A stretch of DNA of 64,000 nt from Pseudonocardia autotrophica (lineage in GTDB: Bacteria > Actinomycetota > Actinomycetes > Mycobacteriales > Pseudonocardiaceae), in NCBI RefSeq assembly GCF_003945385.1, contig NZ_AP018920.1:1116001-1180000 (forward strand), in the 5' to 3' direction. Made by a program: the position numbers and the translations under genes. The notes under the pieces are model-generated. The model saw only the letters and a program-made list of their open reading frames with translations, did no database searches and was not told where the DNA came from. Shown here piece after piece: positions 55,558-63,590 of the stretch (positions are counted from its first letter, which is position 1; each line of letters opens with the position of its first letter).

Positions 55558-56706
55558 TCAGCGACCGGCCGGGGTGATGTTCAGGCTCATCCCGGCCAGG
55601 CCGCGCGACTTCACCACAAGCTGCTTCGCGACCCCGTCGAGGGCCTGTGCGGCCGCGGACTCCGGCTTCCCCAGGACGATCGGGGTGCCGGCGTCGCCGC
55701 CCTCGCGCAGCGCCACGTCGAGCGGGATCTGGCCGAGCAGCGGCACCGCGGTGCCGACGATGCGGCTCAGCGAGTCGGCGACGGTCTGCCCGCCGCCGGA
55801 GCCGAAGATCTCGGCGCGGGAGCCGTCGGGCATCTCCATCCAGGACATGTTCTCCACGACGCCGGCGAGCCGCTGCCGGGTCTGCGTGGAGATCGCCCCG
55901 GCCCGCTCGGCGACCTCGGCGGCGGCCTGCTGCGGGGTGGTGACGACCAGGAGCTCGGCGTTCGGGATCAGCTGCGCGGTCGAGATCGCGACGTCGCCGG
56001 TGCCCGGCGGGAGGTCCAGGAGCAGCACGTCCAGGTCGCCCCAGAACACGTCGGCCAGGAACTGCTGCAGTGCCCGGTGCAGCATCGGGCCACGCCACAC
56101 GACCGGGGTGTTCCCGTCGGTGAACATGCCGATCGAGATGACCTTCACGCCGTGCGACTGCGGCGGCATGATCATGTTGTCGACCTTGGTCGGCCGGTCG
56201 GCGGCGCCGATCATGCGCGGCACCGAGTGGCCGTAGATGTCGGCGTCGACCACGCCGACCTTCAGGCCACGGCGGGCCATCGCCGCCGCCAGGTTGACCG
56301 TGACCGACGACTTGCCGACGCCGCCCTTGCCGGAGGCCACGCAGTAGACGCGGGTCAGCGACCCGGGCTGGGCGAACGGGATGACCGGCTCGTCGGAGTC
56401 GCCGCGCAGCGACCGGCGGAGCTCGGTGCGCTGTTCGTCGTTCATCACGTCGAGCTCGACCTCGACGCGCTCGACGCCGGGGACCTTCGTGACGGCCTCG
56501 GTGACCCGCGAGGTGATCGTCTCCCGCATCGGGCAGCCGGCGACGGTCAGGTAGACGCCGACTCGGGCGGTCCCGTCGTCGGTGACGTCGACGCTCTTGA
56601 CCATCCCCAACTCGGTGATCGGCTTGTGGATCTCCGGGTCCTCGACGGTTCCGAGGGCGGCGTGCACGGCCTCGGAGACGGTGCTGGTGCTGCCGGTGAC
56701 GGACAT
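55558..56706 (-). CDS. mrp: Mrp/ApbC-type P-loop iron-sulfur carrier
   Basis: The protein has 382 residues. An N-terminal DUF59 domain (EDPEIHKPITELGMV, with Cys in VAGCPMRETI) is fused to a ParA-like ATPase with deviant Walker A GKGGVGKSS (residues 126-134) and LLDLPPGTGD. It should bind and hand on Fe-S clusters. The CxxC pair of ApbC/Nbp35 after the ENMS motif is absent: the sequence reads ENMSWMEMPDGS. ATG 56706 is chosen; an in-frame TTG at 56715 is possible. Confidence 0.92.
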   Translation of the reverse strand: MSVTGSTSTVSEAVHAALGTVEDPEIHKPITELGMVKSVDVTDDGTARVGVYLTVAGCPMRETITSRVTEAVTKVPGVERVEVELDVMNDEQRTELRRSLRGDSDEPVIPFAQPGSLTRVYCVASGKGGVGKSSVTVNLAAAMARRGLKVGVVDADIYGHSVPRMIGAADRPTKVDNMIMPPQSHGVKVISIGMFTDGNTPVVWRGPMLHRALQQFLADVFWGDLDVLLLDLPPGTGDVAISTAQLIPNAELLVVTTPQQAAAEVAERAGAISTQTRQRLAGVVENMSWMEMPDGSRAEIFGSGGGQTVADSLSRIVGTAVPLLGQIPLDVALREGGDAGTPIVLGKPESAAAQALDGVAKQLVVKSRGLAGMSLNITPAGR

Positions 56707-56789
56707 GGGCTTCAACGACCTCTTTCCTCTCGCGACACACCCATGCTACGTGGGTGTCCGGAGCGTCCCGCTCGTCTCCTAGCATCATT

Positions 56790-57278
56790 GTGGTGGACGA
56801 GACGGTCGGCGGCGCCCCGGGGCGCGGGAACCCCGGGCGGCGCCCGGCGGGCCCGACCCGCGACGAACTCGAGTCGTGGCGCAGCTTCCTGCGTGCGCAC
56901 GCCGGGATCACCAAGCTGCTGGAGACCGAGCTGGAGGCCGAGCAGCGGCTGTCGCTGGCCGCCTACGACGTGCTGGTCCAGCTGTCCGAGGCGCCGGAGC
57001 ACCGGTTGCGGATGACCGAGCTGGCCGACGCGGTCCTGCTGTCCCGATCCGGGGTGACCCGGCTGGTGGACCGGCTGGAGAAGATCGGTCTGGTCGAGCG
57101 GGCCAAGGTCGCCGACGACGGACGCGGTGTCACCGCCCGGATGACCGACATCGGCTACCGGCGGCTGCGGATCGCCGCCGTCACGCACATGCGCGGGGTC
57201 CGCGAGCACTTCGCCGACCGGCTGGACGCCGCCGACCTCGCCGACCTGGAGCGGGTCGCCCGCAAGCTGATCCCCTAG
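56790..57278 (+). CDS. MarR family regulator
   Basis: The protein has about 162 residues. A winged helix-turn-helix with RMTELADAVLLSRSGVTRLVDRLE and a wing at KVADDGRGVTARMTDIG is typical of MarR. The start is GTG 56790 or 56793. A TAGCAT -10 box at 56780-56785 places the transcript start next to it, so leaderless translation is likely. It is divergent from mrp; the target is unknown. Confidence 0.87.
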   Translation: MVDETVGGAPGRGNPGRRPAGPTRDELESWRSFLRAHAGITKLLETELEAEQRLSLAAYDVLVQLSEAPEHRLRMTELADAVLLSRSGVTRLVDRLEKIGLVERAKVADDGRGVTARMTDIGYRRLRIAAVTHMRGVREHFADRLDAADLADLERVARKLIP

Positions 57279-57545
57279 CCGGCGGCCCCGGCCGGCCGGA
57301 CCAGCCCTGGCGGGCCCCCAGCCGACCCCGGTCAGCCCCAGCCCCGGTCGCCGCTGGTCCTGCCAGCCCCGCCGGCCCCGGCCCCGGCTGCCGCTGGTTC
57401 TGCTCAGCCCTGGCGGCCTCTGCCGGCTCCGGTCTCCGCTGGTCCTGCTCAGGCCCAGGCAGTCCCGGTCTCCGCTGGTCCTGCTCAGCCCCCCGCCGGC
57501 CCCGGCCGCCGCCGGCTCTGCTCGGCCCCGGCCGGTGCCGGCCGG
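57279..57545. repeat. degenerate tandem repeat at DUF1003 gene 3' end
   Basis: At least four units of a GGTCTCCGCTGGTCCTGCTCAG-like sequence (starts near 57346, 57386, 57431 and 57467; spacing 40, 45 and 36 bp) fill this segment. On the minus strand they would encode AEQDQRRPG-like units, but a G6 run shifts the frame and the DUF1003 CDS stops at 57485 after one unit. Confidence 0.75.
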
Positions 57546-58105
57546 TCCTCGTCGGTTCCGGCCGGCCGGTCCTTCCGGTTCCCCCGCCTGCGGTCGCCCC
57601 GCCCGGCGGCCGGACCGGTACCCGCGGCGGCCCGCTGCACCGCGTCGTCGATCTTCCCGGACAGTTTCTCCAGCTCGCCGCGCAGGTAGTCGCGGCTGAC
57701 CGTCTCACCGGCCGCGAGCCGCAGCGCCGCCAGCTCCCGGGCCAGGAACTCGGTGTCGGCCTTGGTCCGCTCGGCCCGGCGGCGGTCCTCGTCCAGCGCG
57801 ATCCGGTCCCGGTCGTCCTGCCGATTCTGGGCCAGCAGGATCAGCGGCGCTGCGTACGCGGCCTGGGTGGAGAACGCCAGGTTGAGCAGGATGAACGGGT
57901 ACGGGTCCCAACGGATCTGCCAGGCGATCAGGTTCAGCGCGATCCACACGATGACGATCACGCTCTGGATGGCCAGGAACCGGCCGGTCCCGAGGAACCG
58001 GGCGACCCGCTCGGAGAGCCGGGCGAAGCCGTCCGGGTCGACCTCGAACCGCCTGCGGCCGATCCGGGGCTGGTCCAGCCGGCGACCGGTGGTGATCTCA
58101 GGCAT
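57485..58105 (-). CDS. DUF1003 membrane protein
   Basis: The protein has 206 residues. The DUF1003 core is clear: VARFLGTGRFLAIQSVIVIVW and RWDPYPFILLNLAFSTQAAYAAPLILLAQNRQ (two membrane helices, residues ~45-95). A helical charged tail follows, then a basic low-complexity end with AEQSRRRPG. The true 3' end may differ because a G6 tract at 57489-57494 separates it from further in-phase repeat units. It overlaps the upstream CBS/MgtE-N gene by 8 nt. Confidence 0.9.
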   Translation of the reverse strand: MPEITTGRRLDQPRIGRRRFEVDPDGFARLSERVARFLGTGRFLAIQSVIVIVWIALNLIAWQIRWDPYPFILLNLAFSTQAAYAAPLILLAQNRQDDRDRIALDEDRRRAERTKADTEFLARELAALRLAAGETVSRDYLRGELEKLSGKIDDAVQRAAAGTGPAAGRGDRRRGNRKDRPAGTDEDRPAPAGAEQSRRRPGPAGG

Positions 58106-59387
58106 GCCGGGCCTCCGGTCGTCCGTTCACCGATCCGCGGCCCACCTCGGCCGGGCCGAGATCGCGGTCCCGCCAGCCCTGCGGGAGCAGGTGGTCCAGC
58201 ACGTCGTCCACGGTGACGGCGCCGAGCAGGTGGTTCTGTGCGTCGACGACCGGCCCGGCGACCAGGTTGTAGGTGGCGAACCAGCGGGTCACCTCGCCGA
58301 GCCCGGTCTCCGGACCGATCTGCGACAGCTCGGTGTCCACCATGCCCGCGACCAGCTCGAAGGGGGCCGCGCGCAGCAGCTGCTGGGTGTGCACGCAGCC
58401 CAGGTAGCGGCCGGTCGGGGTGGCGGTGGGCGGCCGCACCACGAACACCATCGACGCCAGCGCCGGCGGTATCTCCGGATGCCGGATCCGGGCGAGTGCC
58501 TCGGCGACCGTGGCGTCCGGCCCGAGCGTGATCGGCTCCGGCGTCATGAGCCCGCCCGCGGTGTCCCACTCGTAGCGCATCAGCCTGCGCACCGGTTCGG
58601 ACTCACCGGGTTCCATCAGCCCCAGCAGCCTGCCCGCCTCGTCGTCGGGCAGCTCGCCGAGCAGGTCGGCGGCGTCGTCCGGGCTCATCGCCTCCAGCAC
58701 GTCGGCGGCCCGGTCGTCGTCGAGATAGGCCAGCAGCTCGCGCTGGTCGGACTCGGACAGCTCCTCGAACACGTCGGCCAGCCGCTCGTCGTCGAGCGCG
58801 TCGACGACCTGGTGCTGGCGCTCGTCGGGCAGCCGGGACAGGGCGGCCGCGACGTCGGCCGGGCGCATCGAGTCGAACACCGCGAGCAGCCGGTCCGCTC
58901 CCTGCGCCGCCGCGACGTCGAGCCCGGAGACGTTCTCCCAGCCGTGCACGTCGACCCGGGCGCGGCGGGCCAATCGGGTCCGGCGGAACCGCACCGCGAC
59001 CCGGGTGATCGCCCAGTCCCGGGTGCGGGTCGGCTCGATCGCGACGTCCACCACCACGCCGTCGTCGCCGGAGTCGCGCACGACGACCGGGGAGTTCAGC
59101 AGCTCGCCCAGCACCAGCGTCTCGTTCGCCCGCTGGTCGAACGCCCGCAGATTGACCGAGCCGCTGGCCAGCGTGACCGCCGATCCCGCGATGTCGGAGA
59201 CCCGCAGCATCGGCACGAAGATGCTGCGCCGCGCCGAGAGATCCACCACCAGGCCCAGTACCCGCGGTGGATGGCTGTCGACCCGCAATGACACGACGAC
59301 GTCGCGGACCTTCCCGATCCGCTCGCCGTCGGGGCCGAACACGGCCAGCCCGGTGAGTCGTGCGACGAACACCCGTGCCGAGGCCAT
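58098..59387 (-). CDS. CBS-domain / MgtE N-terminal-domain protein
   Basis: The protein has 429 residues. An N-terminal PRC-barrel-like region (ERIGKVRDVVVSLRV) leads to an MgtE_N superhelix (RPADVAAALSRLPDERQHQVVDALD repeated) and paired CBS domains (YEWDTAGGLMTPEPITLGPD through DVLDHLLP). It lacks the MgtE membrane channel, so it is a soluble sensor-like relative rather than a Mg transporter. It is coupled to the DUF1003 gene, as I recall from mycobacteria (Rv1231c-Rv1232c). Confidence 0.88.
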   Translation of the reverse strand: MASARVFVARLTGLAVFGPDGERIGKVRDVVVSLRVDSHPPRVLGLVVDLSARRSIFVPMLRVSDIAGSAVTLASGSVNLRAFDQRANETLVLGELLNSPVVVRDSGDDGVVVDVAIEPTRTRDWAITRVAVRFRRTRLARRARVDVHGWENVSGLDVAAAQGADRLLAVFDSMRPADVAAALSRLPDERQHQVVDALDDERLADVFEELSESDQRELLAYLDDDRAADVLEAMSPDDAADLLGELPDDEAGRLLGLMEPGESEPVRRLMRYEWDTAGGLMTPEPITLGPDATVAEALARIRHPEIPPALASMVFVVRPPTATPTGRYLGCVHTQQLLRAAPFELVAGMVDTELSQIGPETGLGEVTRWFATYNLVAGPVVDAQNHLLGAVTVDDVLDHLLPQGWRDRDLGPAEVGRGSVNGRPEARHA

Positions 59388-59438
59388 GGCGTCGAGACTA
59401 GAGCGGCCCGCCCCGGCGGGCCGGGCGGCGCCCGCGGC

Positions 59439-59484
59439 GGTGTTGATGCGGCGCTCGCGCCGGTGTTGATGCGGCGCTCGCGCC
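59439..59484. repeat. perfect 23-bp tandem duplication
   Basis: Two identical adjacent 23-bp units (59439-59461, 59462-59484; GGTGTTGATGCGGCGCTCGC-type) lie in the 120-bp gap between the divergent CBS-protein and PhzF-like genes, close to the PhzF start. Such a duplication is often recent and could alter promoter spacing. Confidence 0.9.
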
Positions 59485-59507
59485 GGTGGCGATTACGCTC
59501 GCGTGAC

Positions 59508-60434
59508 GTGAGCGAGCCGCATCCCGAACCCACCCACCGGCCCGGGCCGGATCCGTTGCGCTACGACATCGTCGACGTCTTCACCGACCGGCCCTACGCG
59601 GGCAATCCGCTCGCCGTCGTGCACGGCGCCGAGGCGCTCTCGACGGTCCGGATGCAGGCGATCGCCGCGGAGTTCAACCTCTCCGAGACCGCCTTCCCGC
59701 TGCCCCCGACCGGCGACGCCGACGCGGGCGCCGACTACCGGGTGCGGATCTTCACCCCGCGCCGGGAACTGCCCTTCGCCGGGCACCCGAGCGTCGGTAC
59801 CGCCTGGGTGCTGGCCCGTGACGGGGTGATCGGGCACGGTGAGCGGATCCAGGAGTGCGGTGCCGGGCTGCTCCCGATCCGGGTGGACGGCAGCGGCGCC
59901 CGGGTCGAGGGCGGACCGCCCTCGGTCGGCGAGGAAATGGACGCGGCCCTCCTCGCGGCCGCGGTCGGCCTGGGCCCCGACGACGTCGACGGCGCGGCCG
60001 CCCCGGGGCTGGCCGGAGCCGGCGTCGAGTACGCGATCCTGCTCGTGCACCCGGGAGCGGTCGCCAGGGCCCGCTCGGACGCCGCCGCGATCGCCGCGCT
60101 GCCCGGCGACGTGATCGGCGTACTGGTCGCCGCGGTGGACGCGACCGCCGAGCGGGTGCACGCGCGGATGTTCGCGCCGGCCTCCGGGGTCCCGGAGGAC
60201 CCGGCCACCGGGTCCGCCGCCGTCGCGCTCGGGGTGTTCCTGGCTGATCGCGGACTGGTGCCCGACGACGGGGAGCACGCGTTCGTCGTCTCCCAGGGCG
60301 CGGAGATGGGGCGGCCCTCGACGCTGCACGCGGGCGTGCGCACGGAGGGCGGACGACCCGTCGGGACGTGGGTGGGCGGCACCGTCGCCGGCGTGGCGAG
60401 CGGATCCCTGACACCGCCTCCCGAGTCGGACTGA
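59508..60434 (+). CDS. PhzF family epimerase/isomerase
   Basis: The protein has 308 residues. Two-domain PhzF/DapF-like fold: VFTDRPYAGNPLAVV, EFNLSETAF (catalytic Glu), RIFTPRRELPFAGHPSVGTA and EDPATGSAAVALG. It is not part of a phenazine cluster; the substrate is unknown. GTG 59508 gives the start, directly after the 23-bp tandem duplication. Confidence 0.9.
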   Translation: MSEPHPEPTHRPGPDPLRYDIVDVFTDRPYAGNPLAVVHGAEALSTVRMQAIAAEFNLSETAFPLPPTGDADAGADYRVRIFTPRRELPFAGHPSVGTAWVLARDGVIGHGERIQECGAGLLPIRVDGSGARVEGGPPSVGEEMDAALLAAAVGLGPDDVDGAAAPGLAGAGVEYAILLVHPGAVARARSDAAAIAALPGDVIGVLVAAVDATAERVHARMFAPASGVPEDPATGSAAVALGVFLADRGLVPDDGEHAFVVSQGAEMGRPSTLHAGVRTEGGRPVGTWVGGTVAGVASGSLTPPPESD

Positions 60435-60594
60435 CTCGCGGGTAACCCCTTGTGACCACCTGCGGGTGAGAAACCAATCACCTGGACGGGGCGTCCGGCG
60501 GGTGCTCGTGCCAGCATCAGCGGGCAGCCCGACTGCCCGCCCGCACCGTCCCCGGTGCGCGTGGGCGAGGACGAACTCGACGAGGAGCCAGCCT

Positions 60595-61554
60595 GTGAGC
60601 ACCACCCTCCGCGCCCGCCGGTCCTGCCTGGCAGTGCCCGGGTCGAGCCAGAAGTTCATCGACAAGGCGCGCACGCTGAACTCGGACCAGGTGTTCCTGG
60701 ATCTGGAGGATGCCTGCGCCCCGCTGGCCAAGCCGGGCGCCCGGAAGACCATCGTCGAGGCGCTGAACGAGGGCGGCTGGGGCGAGAAGATCCGGGTGGT
60801 CCGGGTCAACGACTGGACCACCGAGTGGACCTACCGCGACGTGACCGAGGTCGTCGAGGGCGCGGGCGCCAACCTCGACGCGATCATGCTGCCGAAGGTG
60901 CAGACCCCCGAGCAGGTCGTCGCGCTCGACCTGCTGCTCACCCAGATCGAGAAGACGATCGGCTACGAGGTCGGGAAGATCGGCATCGAGGCCCAGATCG
61001 AGAACGCGCTCGGCCTGACCAACGTGAACGCGATCGCCACCGCCTCGCCGCGGGTCGAGACGATCATCTTCGGCCCGGCCGACTTCATGGCCTCGATCAA
61101 CATGAAGTCCCTGGTCGTGGGGGAGCAGCCGCCCGGGTACGACGTCGGCGACGCCTACCACCACATCCTCATGTCGATCCTGATGGCCGCCCGCGCGCAC
61201 GACAAGCAGGCCATCGACGGCCCGTTCCTGCAGATCAAGGACGTCGACGCGTTCCGCAGGGTGGCCGGTCGCTCGGCCGCGCTGGGCTTCGACGGCAAGT
61301 GGGTGCTGCACCCCGGCCAGATCGACGCGGCGAACGAGACCTTCTCGCCGGCGCAGAGCGACTACGACCACGCCGAGAACATCCTCGACGCCTACGAGTA
61401 CTTCACCTCGGAGGCGGGTGGCAAGCGGGGCGCCGCGATGATCGGCGACGAGATGATCGACGAGGCCAGCCGCAAGATGGCGCTGGTCATCTCGGGCAAG
61501 GGCCGCGCCGCGGGCATGACCCGCACCGACAAGTGGACCCCGCCGGAGGCGTGA
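60595..61554 (+). CDS. CoA ester lyase, CitE/Mcl type
   Basis: The protein has 319 residues of the HpcH/HpaI aldolase superfamily. FLDLEDACAPLAKPGAR holds the metal-binding Glu/Asp, with MLPKVQTPEQV, EAQIENALGL and GKWVLHPGQI. Length and motifs fit (3S)-malyl-CoA/beta-methylmalyl-CoA lyases rather than citrate lyase. GTG 60595 has GAGGAG upstream. It is followed 43 bp later by an acyl-CoA dehydrogenase, probably as an operon; the pathway is not certain. Confidence 0.85.
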   Translation: MSTTLRARRSCLAVPGSSQKFIDKARTLNSDQVFLDLEDACAPLAKPGARKTIVEALNEGGWGEKIRVVRVNDWTTEWTYRDVTEVVEGAGANLDAIMLPKVQTPEQVVALDLLLTQIEKTIGYEVGKIGIEAQIENALGLTNVNAIATASPRVETIIFGPADFMASINMKSLVVGEQPPGYDVGDAYHHILMSILMAARAHDKQAIDGPFLQIKDVDAFRRVAGRSAALGFDGKWVLHPGQIDAANETFSPAQSDYDHAENILDAYEYFTSEAGGKRGAAMIGDEMIDEASRKMALVISGKGRAAGMTRTDKWTPPEA

Positions 61555-61597
61555 GAACACCCCGGCCACTGACCAGAGACGCTCAGGAGGAACACAG

Positions 61598-62800
61598 ATG
61601 GCGCGGCTCGCCCAGACCGCCGGTCTGACCGACATCCAGACCGAGATCCTGTCCACCGTCCGCAGCTTCGTGGACAAGGAGATCATCCCGCACGCGACGG
61701 CGCTGGAGCACGCGGACACCTACCCGGCCGACATCGTCGACGGGATGAAGGAGATGGGGCTGTTCGGCCTCATGATCCCGGAGGAGTACGGCGGCCTCGG
61801 CGAGTCGCTGCTCACCTACGCCCTGGTGGTCGAGGAGATCGCCCGCGGCTGGATGAGCGTCTCCGGCGTGATCAACACCCACTTCATCGTGGCGTACATG
61901 CTCCGCCAGCACGGCACCCAGGCGCAGAAGGAGCACTACCTGCCGCTGATGGCCACCGGCGAGACCCGCGGCTCGTTCTCGATGTCCGAGCCGGACCTGG
62001 GCTCCGATGTCGCGGCGATCAAGACCAAGGCGGTCGAGGCGGGCGACGGCACCGGTGACTACGTCATCGACGGCGCCAAGATGTGGCTCACCAACGGCGG
62101 CACGTCGAACCTCACCGCGGTGCTCGTCAAGACCGACGAGGGCTCGGAGAAGGCGCACCAGAACCTGACCACGTTCCTGGTCGAGAAGCCCACCGGCTAC
62201 GGCGAGGTCGCGCCCGGCCTCATCGTCCCCGGCAAGATCGACAAGATGGGCTACAAGGGCGTCGACACCACCGAGATGGTGTTCTCCGGGCACCGGATCT
62301 CCGGCGAGCAGATCCTCGGCGGCGCCCGCGGCAAGGGCTTCGCGCACATGATGGACGGCGTCGAGGTCGGCCGGGTGAACGTCGCCGCCCGTGCCTGCGG
62401 CATCGCGATCCGGGCCTTCGAACTGGGTGTGGAGTACGCGCAGCAGCGCTCGACCTTCGGCAAGCCGATCGTCAACCACCAGGCGATCGCGTTCAAGATC
62501 GCCGAGATGGCCACCAAGGTCGAGGCCGCGCACCTGATGATGGTCAACGCCGCGCGCCTCAAGGACCGCGGCGAGCGCAACGACGTCGAGGCCGGGATGG
62601 CCAAGATGCTCGCCTCGGAGTACTGCAAGGAGGTCACCGAGGACTCGTTCCGGATCCACGGCGGCTACGGCTACTCCAAGGAGTACGAGATCGAGCGCCT
62701 CATGCGCGAGGCACCGTTCCTGCTCATCGGCGAGGGCACGAGCGAGATCCAGAAGACGATCATCTCCCGCGGTCTGCTGCGCGACTACAAGCTGCGCTGA
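61598..62800 (+). CDS. acyl-CoA dehydrogenase
   Basis: The protein has 400 residues. FAD/substrate motifs are FSMSEPDLGSD (ACADS signature 1), KMWLTNGGTSN, QQRSTFGKPIVNHQA and GGYGYSKEYEIERLMREA; the catalytic Glu lies in LIGEGTSEIQKTI. It is a medium-size FAD enzyme of the short/branched-chain type, too short for methylsuccinyl-CoA dehydrogenase. It is co-directional with the CitE-like gene. A 17-bp perfect hairpin follows. Confidence 0.94.
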   Translation: MARLAQTAGLTDIQTEILSTVRSFVDKEIIPHATALEHADTYPADIVDGMKEMGLFGLMIPEEYGGLGESLLTYALVVEEIARGWMSVSGVINTHFIVAYMLRQHGTQAQKEHYLPLMATGETRGSFSMSEPDLGSDVAAIKTKAVEAGDGTGDYVIDGAKMWLTNGGTSNLTAVLVKTDEGSEKAHQNLTTFLVEKPTGYGEVAPGLIVPGKIDKMGYKGVDTTEMVFSGHRISGEQILGGARGKGFAHMMDGVEVGRVNVAARACGIAIRAFELGVEYAQQRSTFGKPIVNHQAIAFKIAEMATKVEAAHLMMVNAARLKDRGERNDVEAGMAKMLASEYCKEVTEDSFRIHGGYGYSKEYEIERLMREAPFLLIGEGTSEIQKTIISRGLLRDYKLR

Positions 62801-62807
62801 CCCGCGC

Positions 62808-62846
62808 CGCACGTCACGTGCGCGTCGTGCGCGCACGTGACGTGCG
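62808..62846 (+). terminator. 17-bp perfect-stem hairpin after acyl-CoA dehydrogenase
   Basis: CGCACGTCACGTGCGCG (62808-62824) pairs perfectly with 62830-62846 around a 5-nt loop TCGTG. It is 7 nt past the stop codon and probably terminates the CitE-ACAD operon. No T tract follows. Confidence 0.8.
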
Positions 62847-62935
62847 AGACGTCGCTAGTCTCCTCGGGCACACCGGACGGCCGTCGACCGTTGCCCGGTA
62901 GCAGTAGCCGAACACCATCTGCGAGGAGAATCGCC

Positions 62936-63457
62936 ATGACCAACCCGTTCGGCGGCCAGGCACGCCCGGCACCGGGCCTGCCGCAGCTGCCCACTCCGCC
63001 GACCGGGTGGCCGGTGGGCTCCTACGCCACCTACGAGGAGGCGCAGCGGGCCGTCGACCACCTGGCCGACTCCGACTTCCCGGTCCGCGACGTGACGATC
63101 GTCGGCGTCGACCTGATGCTGGTGGAGCGGGTGATCGGCCGGCTCACCTGGGGCCGGGTACTGGGCTCGGGTGCCGCGTCCGGCGCCTGGCTGGGTCTGT
63201 TCGTCGGTCTGCTGCTGTCTCTGTTCTCGCCGGACGGCAGCTTCTGGCCGATCGTCGTCGGCCTGGCGTCCGGTGCCGCGTTCGGCATGGTGTTCGCGGC
63301 GGTCGGCTACGGCGCCAGCCGCGGCCGGCGGGACTTCCAGTCGGCCAGCCAGATGGTGGCCGGCCGGTACGACGTGCTGTGCGAGCCGCGCAACGCCGAG
63401 CAGGCCCGCGAGATGCTCGCCCGGCTGGCGCTGGGCAGCCCCGGCGGTGGTTTCTGA
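62936..63457 (+). CDS. GSP17M/YflT-like membrane protein
   Basis: The protein has 173 residues. A general-stress-protein-17M-like segment (SYATYEEAQRAVDHLADSDF then VRDVTIVGVDL) precedes two membrane helices (about residues 80-100 and 105-130) and a soluble tail YDVLCEPRNAEQAREMLA. Position after the CBS/MgtE-N region suggests equivalence to mycobacterial Rv1234 (from memory). ATG 62936 has GAGGAG upstream. Confidence 0.8.
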   Translation: MTNPFGGQARPAPGLPQLPTPPTGWPVGSYATYEEAQRAVDHLADSDFPVRDVTIVGVDLMLVERVIGRLTWGRVLGSGAASGAWLGLFVGLLLSLFSPDGSFWPIVVGLASGAAFGMVFAAVGYGASRGRRDFQSASQMVAGRYDVLCEPRNAEQAREMLARLALGSPGGGF

Positions 63458-63476
63458 CCTGGTAGCGCGATCCCGG

Positions 63477-63503
63477 CCGCCGTCACCCATCGGGTGACGG
63501 CGG
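63477..63503 (+). terminator. hairpin terminator before cstA
   Basis: A 12-bp perfect stem (63477-63488 with 63492-63503) and 3-nt loop is followed by TCTCGTTCCT. It ends the GSP17M-like transcript. Confidence 0.8.
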
Positions 63504-63531
63504 TCTCGTTCCTCAAGATCTTCACAAGGCT

Positions 63532-63560
63532 CTTTCATTTCACGCCGAACTGCTTATAGT
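63532..63560 (+). promoter_or_regulatory. promoter upstream of cstA
   Basis: A good -10 TATAGT (63555-63560) has a weak -35 CTTTCA (63532-63537) with a 17-nt spacer in an AT-rich patch. Transcription would begin about 25 bp before the ATG at 63591. Confidence 0.55.
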
Positions 63561-63590
63561 GCGCCTCGGACATATCGGGAGGGACGCGCT

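Noticed and set aside
58098..59387. MgtE magnesium transporter
   Set aside because: MgtE_N and CBS domains are present but the five-helix membrane channel is missing.
59508..60434. Phenazine biosynthesis gene
   Set aside because: PhzF-fold proteins are widespread outside phenazine clusters, and no other phz gene is nearby.
60595..62800. Ethylmalonyl-CoA pathway segment
   Set aside because: The CitE/Mcl-like lyase fits, but the dehydrogenase is 400 residues, shorter than methylsuccinyl-CoA dehydrogenase, and ccr, ecm and mch are absent from the window.
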